DNA of 32,656 bases, taken from positions 1 to 32,656 of the forward strand of contig JAJDZX010000054.1 in NCBI GenBank assembly GCA_022824395.1, in the 5' to 3' direction. A program made the position numbers and the translations under genes. Positions 15,787 through 24,962 of the stretch are shown here, in pieces. The notes below the pieces were generated by a model. It was not told where the DNA came from, made no database searches, and saw only the letters and a program-made list of their open reading frames with translations. Source of the stretch: Alphaproteobacteria bacterium (GTDB taxonomy: Bacteria; Pseudomonadota; Alphaproteobacteria; TMED109). Every line of letters starts with the position of its first letter. Position 1 is the first letter of the stretch.

Positions 15787-16455
15787 GTGCCACCGCCCGG
15801 CCCAGGGGAGTTACCGACTCATCTCCCGCTCTTTCCATTGCCGGGCGCCGTCATGTTTCCCCGCGACCGGATCGTGATCCAGGCGTTCGAGCCCCGCTAC
15901 CTCCGCATGGTGAACGACGCGCTCGGTGGATCGCGCCTGTTCGGCATCGTCCAGCCCCGCGACGACGGCACGACGCACACCCACCCGCTTCCCAACGACT
16001 GTCCCCTCTACGCCGTGGGCGGCGGCGCCTACATCCAGGCTTTCCACGAGACGGACGACGAACGCTACCTGCTGCAGCTCACGGGAATCTCGCGGTTCCG
16101 GATCACGAGCGAAGCGCTGGATCAGGCCGGCTATCGGCGCGCCACCGTGGCGTGGGATGAGTTCGCCTCTGACTTCGAGGCCGCCGATTGCGGCACGGTT
16201 GACCACGAGAATCTGCTCAACGCACTACAGCGTCATGCCAAGATTCACGGCCTCAAGGTAAACTGGGACAATCTTGAGAACGACGCGACCGAAATGCTTC
16301 TGCACTTCGGCATTCGCATCTGCCAGTTGGACAACCGCGAGAAGCAGGGAATGCTGGAGGCGGCCGGGGTCACAGAAAGAGCCAGGATGCTGCTGGCGTC
16401 GCTCGCCATGAAGGAGGCGGAGCGTTCCGGTTCGGGATCGGGGAGCATCAATTGA
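15787..16455 (+). CDS. LON peptidase substrate-binding domain protein
   Basis: A 222-residue stand-alone homologue of the N-terminal substrate-binding domain of Lon protease, without ATPase or peptidase parts. The start [20 protein letters not shown] and the [21 protein letters not shown] and [13 protein letters not shown] blocks are characteristic. It may bind or present proteins; the precise role of these proteins is not established. The GTG at 15787 lies 8 bases after cnoX and places the LPLFPLPG block near the N-terminus. The stop overlaps the next start by 4 bases (TTGA). The order thioredoxin - LON - Trm112 is familiar from alphaproteobacteria. Confidence 0.88.
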   Translation: MPPPGPGELPTHLPLFPLPGAVMFPRDRIVIQAFEPRYLRMVNDALGGSRLFGIVQPRDDGTTHTHPLPNDCPLYAVGGGAYIQAFHETDDERYLLQLTGISRFRITSEALDQAGYRRATVAWDEFASDFEAADCGTVDHENLLNALQRHAKIHGLKVNWDNLENDATEMLLHFGIRICQLDNREKQGMLEAAGVTERARMLLASLAMKEAERSGSGSGSIN

Positions 16456-16655
16456 GCCGGGAGTCGACGGGAACCGAGGTGGACCCGCGCCTGCTGGAGA
16501 TCCTCGTCTGCCCGGTGACCAAGACCGATCTCGAGTACGACCGCGACCGCAACGAGCTCATCAGCCGCGCGGCCGGTCTGGCCTTTCCGGTTCGGGACGG
16601 AGTTCCCATCATGCTGGTGGACGAGGCGCGGGCCCTGGAGGACGACGAGCCCTGA
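16452..16655 (+). CDS. Trm112 family protein
   Basis: A 67-residue protein of the Trm112/UPF0434 (YcaR) family, small zinc-ribbon-like activators of methyltransferases in eukaryotes whose bacterial role is less clear. The motif [17 protein letters not shown] is followed by [22 protein letters not shown], which matches the family well. Only one cysteine is visible, so a metal site would be incomplete. The TTG start at 16452 overlaps the previous stop by 4 bases, and the end overlaps the next ATG by one base, so this is translationally coupled on both sides. Confidence 0.87.
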   Translation: MSRESTGTEVDPRLLEILVCPVTKTDLEYDRDRNELISRAAGLAFPVRDGVPIMLVDEARALEDDEP

Positions 16656-17017
16656 TGACCGCGCCCGGTCCCCGGCCGGTGCGCATACGGGTGCGCCGGG
16701 CGGAGCGGGTCGTCGACATCGCCTTCGACGACGGTGCCGCATTCCAATTGCCGGCGGAACTGCTCAGGGTCGAGAGCCCGTCCGCCGAGGTCCAGGGACA
16801 CGGCGGCCCCAAGCAGCTGGTGGCCGGCAAACGCGGCGTCGCCATTGCCGCAGTCGAGCCGGTGGGACACTACGCCATCCGCATCTCCTTCGATGACGGG
16901 CACGACACCGGCATCTACTCCTGGAGCTACCTGAGGGAACTGGGCGAACGCCAGACGACCCTGTGGGAGGACTACCTGCAGGCGTTGCGGCAGGCCGGCG
17001 CCACCCGCGAGCCGTGA
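16655..17017 (+). CDS. DUF971 (gamma-butyrobetaine hydroxylase-like N-terminal domain) protein
   Basis: A 120-residue single-domain DUF971 protein. Visible family residues are DDGAAFQLPAELLRVESPSAE near residue 25, then AVEPVGHYAIRISFDDGHDTGIYSWSYL. In bacteria such proteins are often linked with iron-sulfur assembly factors, a hypothesis for this copy. The ATG shares one base with the Trm112 stop (TGATG), so it is the last gene of the cnoX operon. It lacks the catalytic dioxygenase domain found in true gamma-butyrobetaine hydroxylase. Confidence 0.88.
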   Translation: MTAPGPRPVRIRVRRAERVVDIAFDDGAAFQLPAELLRVESPSAEVQGHGGPKQLVAGKRGVAIAAVEPVGHYAIRISFDDGHDTGIYSWSYLRELGERQTTLWEDYLQALRQAGATREP

Positions 17018-17193
17018 ACCGGGATCGGACGGATCGGTCGGGGCGGGCCGGACACGGCAGTGAGCTCCCTCCGCCACCGCAGCAGGGGCATCGCCGCTGA
17101 CCGCCGCCGTCAGGATCCCCCGTGCCGATCAGCCCCGATTCCGCGCTTACAACACTGCCGTGTCCGTGCTGATCCGGCCAAGCCGGCTTCAGG

Positions 17194-18408
17194 TCAGATC
17201 GGCTCGCCTCGGATCAGCCGCGGCAGCGGCCCCGCCATGCCGGCGGCGATACCCATGGCCTGGCGCATGAGCGCCTGCTTGACCGGGGGAATCGAGTTGA
17301 CCATTCCCAGACCGAGCGCGCGCACGACGCCGAGCCCGGGCAGCCTGTTCGAGAACAGGCGGTTGACCCCATCGGTGACAGCCACGAGGGTGGCCGTGTC
17401 GATGCGCCGGCGTTCGGCGTATTCGGCGAGCACGCGTGGATCGCCGGGGTCGAGCCCCAGCCGCACGTGATCGGCGGCCAGCTCCGCCAGCAGCGCCACC
17501 CCGCGCAGCCCCAGATTGAAGCCCTGACCCGCAATGGGATGCAGCGCGTGGGCTGCATCCCCCACCAGGGCCACCCGCCCCTGCACATGGCGCCTGGCGA
17601 GCACCAACGACAACGGAAATGCCTTCGGCGGGCCCTCCACGGTCGGGGTGCCGAACATGCCGTCGAACCGGGCCGCAAGTTCGGCCTGGAAGTCGGGGGC
17701 CGGCAGCTGCATCAGCCTCGCTGCCACGCGGTGCGGTGCGGTCCAGACGATGGCGCTCCGGCGACCGCGCATCGGCAGTACGGCGAACGGGCCGGCGGGG
17801 AAGAACCGCTCCACGGCGGTGTCGTGGTGCGGTTCCGTGTGCCGGACCGTGCAGACCATCGCGGTCTGCCGGTAGGTATGGGTGCGCTTGTCGATGCCGG
17901 CCAGATCCCGCACCGGCGAGGCCCGCCCGTCGGCTCCCACCAGCATCCGGCTGTCGATCTCCGATCCGTCACTCAGTCTCGCGCGCACCCATCCCGGGCG
18001 CTCCTCGAACGCCTCGACTGCGCTGGCGGCCAGGGGCACGCCGAGCGTCTCGAGCCGGGCCCTCAGGGCTCCCGAGAGATCGTCATTCCGGACGATATGC
18101 CCCACCGGCCCCTCGCCGATGTCATCGCATTCGAAGTGGAGGAACAGCGGGACATCGTCCTCCGCCACGCGTATCCGTCGGATCGGCTGCGCGCGTGCTC
18201 GGAGCGCCCGCCAGACCCCTAGGGTTGCGTAGAGACGCTGCGAGCCGCAGGTTACCGCCGTGGTCCGCGCGTCCGACCGCGGGCCGCCCTCCGCCGGGTC
18301 CACGATCCGGCAGTCGATCCCGGCCGACGCGAACGCGGCCGCGGCGGTGAGGCCGGTCAGCCCCGCACCCGCAATCAGCACTTCGGTTCGAAGCCGTTCC
18401 TCCGACAT
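17194..18408 (-). CDS. UbiH/UbiF/COQ6-family FAD-dependent hydroxylase
   Basis: A 404-residue flavoprotein of the ubiquinone-biosynthesis monooxygenase family, which hydroxylates the aromatic ring of ubiquinone precursors at the membrane. Motifs in order are the FAD-binding IAGAGLTGLTAAAAFASAG at residues 12-30, the DG box LVGADGRASPVRDLAGI, and RVALVGDAAHALHPIAGQGF with NLGLRG near residue 300. I chose the ATG at 18408 because it places the GxGxxG near the N-terminus. The family has several regioselective members (UbiH, UbiI, UbiF, UbiL, UbiM), and the exact ring position cannot be assigned. It is divergent from the amidase gene over about 110 bases. Confidence 0.88.
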   Translation of the reverse strand: MSEERLRTEVLIAGAGLTGLTAAAAFASAGIDCRIVDPAEGGPRSDARTTAVTCGSQRLYATLGVWRALRARAQPIRRIRVAEDDVPLFLHFECDDIGEGPVGHIVRNDDLSGALRARLETLGVPLAASAVEAFEERPGWVRARLSDGSEIDSRMLVGADGRASPVRDLAGIDKRTHTYRQTAMVCTVRHTEPHHDTAVERFFPAGPFAVLPMRGRRSAIVWTAPHRVAARLMQLPAPDFQAELAARFDGMFGTPTVEGPPKAFPLSLVLARRHVQGRVALVGDAAHALHPIAGQGFNLGLRGVALLAELAADHVRLGLDPGDPRVLAEYAERRRIDTATLVAVTDGVNRLFSNRLPGLGVVRALGLGMVNSIPPVKQALMRQAMGIAAGMAGPLPRLIRGEPI

Positions 18409-18518
18409 ACGTTCAGCGGACTCCTCGGCCTTGTGCCCGCCAGCATACGCCAGCCGCCCAGCGCGAGTGGCGCGGCCGGCTGCCATGCGGCCCGGCAATC
18501 ACTATCCTCGTTTCCGCC

Positions 18519-19871
18519 ATGGCCGACGATCCACGCCAGTCCACTGCGCTTGCCCTGGGGGCCGCGATCGAAACCGGGAAGCTCAGCCCGGTCGATCTGG
18601 TCGAGTCCTGCCTGTCGCACATCGAGGAAGCCGGCCTGCAGTCCGCGGGCTTCGTCAGGCTGACGGCACAGCGCGCCCGCGCCGAGGCGGCCGCGGCCGC
18701 TGACCGTGCGGCTGCCGGCCTGCGACGGAGCCCGCTCGACGGCGTGCCGGTCTCCTGGAAGGACCTCTTCGACACCGCCGGTGTCCTGACCGAGGGCGGC
18801 TCCCCGCAGCTCGCGGGCCGGACCCCGCCGCTCGACGCTGTGGTCCTCCGCCGGTCACGGGAAGCAGGCCTCGTGTGTATCGGCAAGACGCTGACCGTCG
18901 AGTTCGCGCTCGGCGGACTCGGCACGAACCCGCATTTCGGCACGCCGGCCAACGCCGCGATGGCGGATGTTCCGCGCGTGCCCGGCGGCTCCTCCGCCGG
19001 AGCCGCGGTCTCGGTGGCCGGCGGGCATGTGCCGATCGGGATCGGCAGCGATACGGGTGGTTCGGTCAGGATTCCCGCCGCCTGGAATCGGCTCGTCGGT
19101 TTCAAGACCGGCATCGGTGCGGTGCCGAGAGACGGCGTCCTGCCGCTGTCCTCCACGCTCGACACGGTCGGGCCCCTGTGCCGCACGGTGGCGGACGCCG
19201 GACAGATGTTCACGGTTCTCGCGAACGAAACACCCGTCGACCTCGCACATGCGCGGGTCGCGGGGCTGCGCCTGCTGGCCGCCACCAACCTCGTGTTCGA
19301 CGAGGCCGACCCCGAGGTGGCCGCAGCGATGCCGGCGGCACTCGAGACCCTGCGGCAATCCGGAGCGACCGTCGTCGAGGCGGAGATTCCGGAATTCACC
19401 GACATCCACGACCTGCTGCAGCGCCACGGCGGCATCGTGACGGCCGAGGGCTACGTGTCGTGCCGCCACCTGATCGACGGGCGCGAAGCCCAAATCGATC
19501 CCGACGTGCTCGCCCGCATGGAAGAAGGCCGCGCCATGTCCGCAGTGGACTTCCTCACCGTGCGGGATGCTTCGGAACAGCTGGCCGGTGCACTGGCGCG
19601 CCGTCTGGCCGGGTGGGACGCGCTGATCCATCCCACGCTGCCCATCCTGCCGCCGCCGCTGGCCGAGGTGACCGGCGACCGCGCGGCCTACGCCCGCGCG
19701 AATGCCCTTGCGTTGCGGAACACGCGGCTGGGGAACGTGCTCCGGCTTGCCGCGATCACGCTCCCGGTAACGGACTCGCTGCCAGTAGGCATCTCGGTCG
19801 CCCGGCCCGCTGACGACAACCGCATCCTGCTGCGCATCGCCGCCGCCGTGGAGGGTGCGCTCGCCGGCTGA
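18519..19871 (+). CDS. Amidase-signature family amidohydrolase
   Basis: A 450-residue amidase-signature enzyme that hydrolyses an amide or related bond with a Ser-cisSer-Lys triad. Lys81 is in VPVSWKDLFDTAG, the cis-Ser is in VPGGSSAGAA (about residue 158), and the nucleophilic Ser is in GSDTGGSVRIPA (about residue 182). The spacing of 24 residues between the two serines matches the family. It does not sit with gatC or gatB, so it is not the tRNA amidotransferase subunit. The substrate (amide, aryl carbamate, or similar) cannot be predicted. The ATG at 18519 is clear and its stop is 8 bases from the convergent purH. Confidence 0.88.
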   Translation: MADDPRQSTALALGAAIETGKLSPVDLVESCLSHIEEAGLQSAGFVRLTAQRARAEAAAAADRAAAGLRRSPLDGVPVSWKDLFDTAGVLTEGGSPQLAGRTPPLDAVVLRRSREAGLVCIGKTLTVEFALGGLGTNPHFGTPANAAMADVPRVPGGSSAGAAVSVAGGHVPIGIGSDTGGSVRIPAAWNRLVGFKTGIGAVPRDGVLPLSSTLDTVGPLCRTVADAGQMFTVLANETPVDLAHARVAGLRLLAATNLVFDEADPEVAAAMPAALETLRQSGATVVEAEIPEFTDIHDLLQRHGGIVTAEGYVSCRHLIDGREAQIDPDVLARMEEGRAMSAVDFLTVRDASEQLAGALARRLAGWDALIHPTLPILPPPLAEVTGDRAAYARANALALRNTRLGNVLRLAAITLPVTDSLPVGISVARPADDNRILLRIAAAVEGALAG

Positions 19872-19879
19872 CGGTTGCC

Positions 19880-21481
19880 TCAGTGCCGGAAGTGCCGCAT
19901 GTCCGTGAACACCATGGCCAGACCGCGCTCGTCGGCCGTCCGGATGACTTCCTGGTCCCGCACCGAACCGCCCGGCTGAATGACCGCGGTCGCGCCCGCT
20001 TCGACGGCCGCCAGCAGCCCGTCCGGAAACGGAAAGAACGCATCCGACGCGACGACCGAGCCGGCCGCCAGCGACGCGCCGAGGCCGGCCGCCCGGGCCG
20101 CCTCGACCGCCTTTTCCGCCGCCACCCGCGCCGAGTCCACGCGGCTCATCTGCCCCGCCCCCACACCGACCGTGGCCCCATTCTTGGCATAGACGATCGC
20201 ATTTGATTTCACGTGCTTGCAGACCTTGAACGCGAACAGGAGGTCGCGCATCTCGGCGGCGCTCGGCGCGCGGGTCGTGACGACCCGCAGGTCGGCCTCA
20301 TCGATCTGCCCGCCATCGCGATTCTGCACCAGCAGGCCGCCCGCGATCGTCCGGACATCCGGTGCGGCGGCAGCGGGGTCCGGCATGCCGCCGGTCTCCA
20401 GGAGCCGCAGGCCCGACCGGCCGGCCTCCTCGAATACCGCCTGCGCCGCAGCCGAGATCTCGGGGGCCACCACGACCTCGACGAAGAGCGCAGCAATTGC
20501 GCGGGCGGTCTCGGCGTCCAGCCGCCGGTTGAGCGCGACGATGCCGCCGAAAGCCGACACCGGATCACAGCGCAGCGCCAGGCGGAAGGCGTCGGCAGTC
20601 ACCAGCGCGGTGGCCACGCCCGCCGGATTGGCGTGCTTGATGATCGCGACCGCCGGATCCGCGAATTCCGCGACCAGTCGAAAGGCCGCGTCGGCATCGT
20701 TCAGATTATTGAACGACAGGGCCTTGCCCTGCAACTGACGGGCGTGCGCCACACCTGGCTCGGCCATCCCGGTGGCAAACAGGGCGGCCTGCTGGTGCGG
20801 GTTCTCGCCGTACCGAAGCGGGGTTCGGCGGGGCCCGCCGATGCTGTACCAGGGAAACGTCCCGACCCCAGCACCTGCGTGTTCGGCCAGCCATCCCGCC
20901 ACCATCGAATCGTACGCGGCCGTGCGGGCGAACGCCTTGGCCGCCAGCCACCGGCGGGCTTCCGCCGTGACGCCTCCCTCGGCGCTGATCTCCGCCGCAA
21001 TCCCGTCGTAGTCGGCCGGGTCCACCACGACCGTTACCGCGTCGTGGTTCTTGGCAGCCGAGCGGATCATCGCCGGGCCGCCGATGTCGATGTTCTCGAC
21101 GCACACGGCCGGCGCCTCGCCGCCCCACACCACGGCCTCGAACGGATACAGGCTGACGACCAGCAGGTCGATCGGGCCGATCCCGTGCGCGGCCATCGTG
21201 CGCACATGCTCCTCCGAATCGCGCCGCCCGAGCAGGCCGCCGTGGATGGCCGGATGGAGAGTCTTGACCCGGCCATCCAGAATCTCGGGGAACCCGGTGT
21301 GCTCGGCGACCTCGGTCACCGGGACGCCCGCGGCGCGAAGGGCCGACGCCGTGCCGCCCGTCGACAGGATCTCGACGCCGGCCGCCTGCAGGGCCTGCCC
21401 GAATTCCACCAGCCCGGTCTTGTCCGATACCGAGACCAGCGCGCGGCGCACCGCCACGACCGTTTCGCCGACGGTGCTCAC
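19880..21481 (-). CDS. purH: Bifunctional IMP cyclohydrolase/AICAR transformylase PurH
   Basis: A 533-residue enzyme for the last two steps of IMP synthesis. The N-terminal cyclohydrolase domain starts [18 protein letters not shown], with ILSTGGTA and [14 protein letters not shown]. The transformylase part has [48 protein letters not shown] and a terminal DAFFPFPDG with the [10 protein letters not shown] ending. The KHxNP motif has Ala where Cys is usual. I place the start at the GTG at 21481, which overlaps the cysQ stop (GTGA) and gives a normal length; the reading frame continues much further upstream without family similarity. purH is usually next to the heparinase gene in alphaproteobacteria. 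Confidence 0.95.
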   Translation of the reverse strand: MSTVGETVVAVRRALVSVSDKTGLVEFGQALQAAGVEILSTGGTASALRAAGVPVTEVAEHTGFPEILDGRVKTLHPAIHGGLLGRRDSEEHVRTMAAHGIGPIDLLVVSLYPFEAVVWGGEAPAVCVENIDIGGPAMIRSAAKNHDAVTVVVDPADYDGIAAEISAEGGVTAEARRWLAAKAFARTAAYDSMVAGWLAEHAGAGVGTFPWYSIGGPRRTPLRYGENPHQQAALFATGMAEPGVAHARQLQGKALSFNNLNDADAAFRLVAEFADPAVAIIKHANPAGVATALVTADAFRLALRCDPVSAFGGIVALNRRLDAETARAIAALFVEVVVAPEISAAAQAVFEEAGRSGLRLLETGGMPDPAAAAPDVRTIAGGLLVQNRDGGQIDEADLRVVTTRAPSAAEMRDLLFAFKVCKHVKSNAIVYAKNGATVGVGAGQMSRVDSARVAAEKAVEAARAAGLGASLAAGSVVASDAFFPFPDGLLAAVEAGATAVIQPGGSVRDQEVIRTADERGLAMVFTDMRHFRH

Positions 21482-22326
21482 GACTTGGCACTCGAGGAGT
21501 CGACCGGTCGGAGAAAACGCCGCCACTCCGGAGAACCCTCCACCAGGAACGAGGGATTTTCCCGGGACGGCTTGCCGTACCGGAGCCGCCCGCCCATGAG
21601 CTTTGACACCGTCCCGCCGGCGGCCGTCACGATGGCGTGCCCGGCGGCCGTGTCCCACTCCATGGTCCGGCCCGGTCGGGGATAGAGGTCAGCCGTTCCC
21701 TCGGCCACGCGGCAGAATTTCAGCGCGCTGCTCATCGCTTCCCGCCGACCCCCCTCGATCCGCCCGACGCTTTGCTCGAACGCGGCCTCGTGCCAGCGGC
21801 TCGTGAGGACCGTGGGGCCCTCGGCGGGGCACCTGCGCACTCGCAGCCGGGCGCAGTTGCCGTCTGCATCGGCGACGCGCGCCGCCACGCCGGTGCCGCC
21901 CCAGTAGAAGCGGCCCCCCACCGGGTCCAGCATGCTCCCGAACACGGGCTCGCCATCGAGCACGAGTCCCACGTTGACCGTGAAGTCGTCGCCCCCGGCG
22001 AGGAAGCTTCGGGTTCCATCAAGCGGATCGATCAGCCAGTGGCGGGCATGGGCGTCGAGGTCGCCCGGGTACCGGCGCTCTTCACTCACCACCGGGGTGG
22101 CCGGGTCGATGGCCTGCAGCGCTGGCACCAGAATCGCGTCGGCCCGCCGATCCGCCTCGGTCACGGGAGAGCCGTCGTGCTTCACATCGGACCGGACGGC
22201 CCCGCCGGCCCGCACTGCCAGGATGGCGTCTCCGGCCGCCCGCATCGCCCGCTGGATCGCGGCGATGCATGCCTCGTTCGGAGCGCTCAGCACCCTGGCC
22301 CCGGCGGACGCGCCCGCATTGGGCAT
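21478..22326 (-). CDS. cysQ: 3'(2'),5'-bisphosphate nucleotidase CysQ-like (inositol monophosphatase family)
   Basis: A 282-residue Mg2+-dependent phosphatase family protein. CysQ members remove the 3'-phosphate of PAP and PAPS in sulfur assimilation. The motifs are VVSEERR at residues 79-85, [16 protein letters not shown] at about 98-113 (the DPxDGT metal site), and [15 protein letters not shown] near the C-terminus. An inositol monophosphatase activity is the main alternative, as the families share these motifs. The ATG at 22326 gives an unforced start. The stop overlaps the purH start, and the gene sits divergently from the ketoacyl synthase gene, 62 bases away. Confidence 0.85.
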   Translation of the reverse strand: MPNAGASAGARVLSAPNEACIAAIQRAMRAAGDAILAVRAGGAVRSDVKHDGSPVTEADRRADAILVPALQAIDPATPVVSEERRYPGDLDAHARHWLIDPLDGTRSFLAGGDDFTVNVGLVLDGEPVFGSMLDPVGGRFYWGGTGVAARVADADGNCARLRVRRCPAEGPTVLTSRWHEAAFEQSVGRIEGGRREAMSSALKFCRVAEGTADLYPRPGRTMEWDTAAGHAIVTAAGGTVSKLMGGRLRYGKPSRENPSFLVEGSPEWRRFLRPVDSSSAKS

Positions 22327-22388
22327 TTTGACGGAATCGTGGTCGCCCGATAGGTTGGACGATTGCACGACTGCCCCCGGACGCCAAC

Positions 22389-23336
22389 TTGCAAATCGCG
22401 GATATCGAGTACCGGCTGGGTTCCCGGACAGAGACTCTCGAAGATCTCGGCGCGCTGAACCCACACTGGCGAATAGAACGCTTGCACGCCAAGACGGGTG
22501 TCGCCACCCGGCGCGTGGCGGCGCCGCAGGAGAACGCGACCGTGCTCGCCGAGGGCGCTGCCCGCCAGCTCCTGGAACGGGTCGATCCCGCGTCGCTGGA
22601 CGGCCTGATCCATGTGACGCAATCGCCGGAGTCGACCCTGCCGACCACCGCCTGCCTGCTGCAGGACCGGCTCGGCCTGCCCAATACGCTCCTGGCCTTT
22701 GACCTGATTCAAGGCTGTTCGGGCTTCGTGTACGGGCTGTCGGTCGCGGTGTCGCTGATTGCCAACGCCCACCCGGCTCGAATCCTGTTGATCTGCACGG
22801 ACCACTACTCCCGCTACATCTCGCGTCACGACCGCACGTCGAGGCCGATCTTCGGGGACGGTGCCGCGGCCTGCATCGTCGAACGCGACGGCCCGGGGAC
22901 CATCGGACCGTTCGTGTTTACCACGGAAGGCTCCGGCGCGCCGTACCTCACGCTCACCCCCAACGAGGGAGTCGCGGACGTCGACGGACCGGTGCTGTTC
23001 ATGGACGGCCCGAAGGTTCTCGCCTTCACGCTCCGCGTAGTCCCCGATGCGCTCCGGGACCTGCTCGAACGGGCCGGGCTGGTCCAGGACGACATCGATC
23101 TGTTCGTCTTTCACCAAGCGAGCGCCGTGGTCCTCGACCGCCTCCGCGAGCAGCTCGGCGTGGCGCCGGAGCGATGGTTCCAAAGCCTCGATGGCACCGG
23201 CAACACCGTTTCCGCGACGATCCCGATCGCGCTCCGGCAGGCGCAACAGGAAGGCCGCCTCCAGGCGGGCATGACCTTGGTGGTCATGGGGTTCGGGGTA
23301 GGACTGTCGCTTGCCGGCTGCGTGATCCGCACCTGA
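22389..23336 (+). CDS. Beta-ketoacyl-ACP synthase III-family protein, stand-alone
   Basis: A 315-residue thiolase-fold condensing enzyme of the KAS III type. The triad is complete: Cys110 in DLIQGCSGFVYGL, His242 in FVFHQASAVVL, and Asn272 in DGTGNTVSATIP. The N-terminus DIEYRLGSRTETLEDL and the KTGVATRRVA segment resemble secondary-metabolite or O-antigen type KAS III proteins more than the housekeeping FabH. The TTG start at 22389 is uncertain; upstream codons in frame give only non-standard choices. No ACP, acyltransferase or partner synthase is next to it. It interrupts the usual heparinase-purH neighbourhood on the opposite strand, so its product and substrate are unknown. Confidence 0.8.
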   Translation: MQIADIEYRLGSRTETLEDLGALNPHWRIERLHAKTGVATRRVAAPQENATVLAEGAARQLLERVDPASLDGLIHVTQSPESTLPTTACLLQDRLGLPNTLLAFDLIQGCSGFVYGLSVAVSLIANAHPARILLICTDHYSRYISRHDRTSRPIFGDGAAACIVERDGPGTIGPFVFTTEGSGAPYLTLTPNEGVADVDGPVLFMDGPKVLAFTLRVVPDALRDLLERAGLVQDDIDLFVFHQASAVVLDRLREQLGVAPERWFQSLDGTGNTVSATIPIALRQAQQEGRLQAGMTLVVMGFGVGLSLAGCVIRT

Positions 23337-23354
23337 CACGTTCATGCCATCAGT

Positions 23355-24962
23355 TCACCCGCTCGCCGAGCGGACCAGCCGCCACGTTACCGCGCTGACC
23401 GGGCTGCGATAACGGCCCCTGAGCACCAGCTGCCAAGTGTCGGCAATCTCCGCGCCGTCGTCCACGTAGGCCGACGGCTCGATCGAGAGTGCCGCGTCTC
23501 CCTCGAAGTGAAACTCCCACACGCGCCCGCTGCGGTGCAGCAGGACCGAGTGCGAGTCCTCGCCGCCGAGCGGCTGCACTTTCGGGTGCAGGTGAAACCG
23601 TATCGTGAACGGGTGCTCGCGCCGCCCCGTCAGCGTCTCCGTGCCGGTGAGGGCCCGGCCGGCGCGGGTCAGCGCCAGCCGGCGCACATGGACGATCCCG
23701 AAGCGTGCTTCGTAGCCCCGATGCATGCCGGTCACCTCCTCGCCGTCCTGCCGGGGCCGCCGTTCCGCCGTCACCATGGGGTTGCGCTGGTCGCGCCGTA
23801 GCCGCGCATCGCTGTCACGGATCGAGAGCGCGGAATGCGCACTGTTTGCCCGCACTGCGGTTCCCGTGGCCCGGGCCATCGGCCGGGCCGGTCCGCAGTT
23901 GACGATCAGACGCTGATCGGCGTCGCTCATCTCGAAGCAGAGCGGCGCACTGCTTCCACCCGGCGGCGGCAGGCCGAAGTCGGCGACTACCGTCGTGCCG
24001 CCCACGGACATCCTCCGGTAGCCAGTAGCATCCGCGGAACCGGGCCCGGCGTCCCGGCAGGCGTTCAGGAAACGGCGAATCTGCTCGGCGTCCCCGGCCA
24101 CGCCACCGTGGAACCGTCCGAGCTGGTGATCCCCCAGCAGGCAGGCGCTGACGCAGGACGCGGTCTCGCGCAGGGACGGGGTGACGGTCGCGGCCGTCGA
24201 CTCCTCGCCGCACTCGGCGAGCGCCCCGCGCAGCGTGATCAGCTGTTCCAGCAACCCCACGCATTCCGACGGCCGCGGAGAGACCAGCGGGTCGCGTCCT
24301 GGGGCCGTTTGCAGAGCCTCCGGCAGGAGCAGCCGCGCCTGCTGCAGGCGTTTCGCACCGTCACTCAACAGCAGGCCGGACAGGTAGAGCCCGCGCACCG
24401 CCGCCACGGGTCGGGACGCGAGGCGCGGGACGCGGGCGCCATGCGCGAGATGCCGGACCTGCGCCGTCAGTGCCGCATGGAAACGCTGACTGAACGCGTC
24501 ATCCGCCCGCTTCAGCAGGAAATCGGCATGCAGCAGCCACGCTGCGACGCGATTGCCGAGAATGTCGATGCGCCAGAACTCCGGATGCCAGTCCGCATAC
24601 GCCTCGAGCCACGAATCGATCAGCTTCCGCGCGTGCAGCGCCGCGAGTTCGTCGCCGGCGGCGCGCAGATCCCGGATCCACAGGAAACCGTGCAGGTCTT
24701 CCCGCCAGGCCGCGCTGTGCCCGTCAGCCTCCCACACCGGCTGCGTGCGGGACACGAGCGTCTCGCCCTGAAACGCGTAGCTGCCCGTGAAAAGCGCATC
24801 GCCCAGCTTCGCGTCACCCGGTACCGGGTCCTCGGCGCGATGGATGATCGTCTCGGGGCGCCCGCGCCGCAGCCACGTTCTCCAGAGTGACGACCCGTAC
24901 AGCGCAGCACGCCAGGCGGGGATTGACCGATGCGGATCCCTGGTGTCGCCGCCCCCGATCAC
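23355..24962 (-). CDS. Heparinase II/III-like protein
   Basis: A 535-residue protein with an alpha/alpha-barrel N-terminal half (WREDLHGFLWIRDLRAAGDE, AYADWHPEFWRIDILGNRV) and a beta-rich heparinase II/III-like C-terminal half starting around YRRMSVGGTTVVADFG. Enzymes of this class act on uronate-containing polysaccharides by elimination, but this alphaproteobacterial branch near purH has no proven substrate. There is no obvious signal peptide. The start GTG at 24962 overlaps the rpe stop (GTGA), so it is coupled to rpe. It is convergent with the ketoacyl synthase gene, 18 bases apart. Confidence 0.85.
   Translation of the reverse strand: MIGGGDTRDPHRSIPAWRAALYGSSLWRTWLRRGRPETIIHRAEDPVPGDAKLGDALFTGSYAFQGETLVSRTQPVWEADGHSAAWREDLHGFLWIRDLRAAGDELAALHARKLIDSWLEAYADWHPEFWRIDILGNRVAAWLLHADFLLKRADDAFSQRFHAALTAQVRHLAHGARVPRLASRPVAAVRGLYLSGLLLSDGAKRLQQARLLLPEALQTAPGRDPLVSPRPSECVGLLEQLITLRGALAECGEESTAATVTPSLRETASCVSACLLGDHQLGRFHGGVAGDAEQIRRFLNACRDAGPGSADATGYRRMSVGGTTVVADFGLPPPGGSSAPLCFEMSDADQRLIVNCGPARPMARATGTAVRANSAHSALSIRDSDARLRRDQRNPMVTAERRPRQDGEEVTGMHRGYEARFGIVHVRRLALTRAGRALTGTETLTGRREHPFTIRFHLHPKVQPLGGEDSHSVLLHRSGRVWEFHFEGDAALSIEPSAYVDDGAEIADTWQLVLRGRYRSPVSAVTWRLVRSASG

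Noticed and set aside
20213..21685. Plus-strand frame of 490 codons opposite purH
   Set aside because: purH on the minus strand is unmistakable; the opposite frame has no family match.
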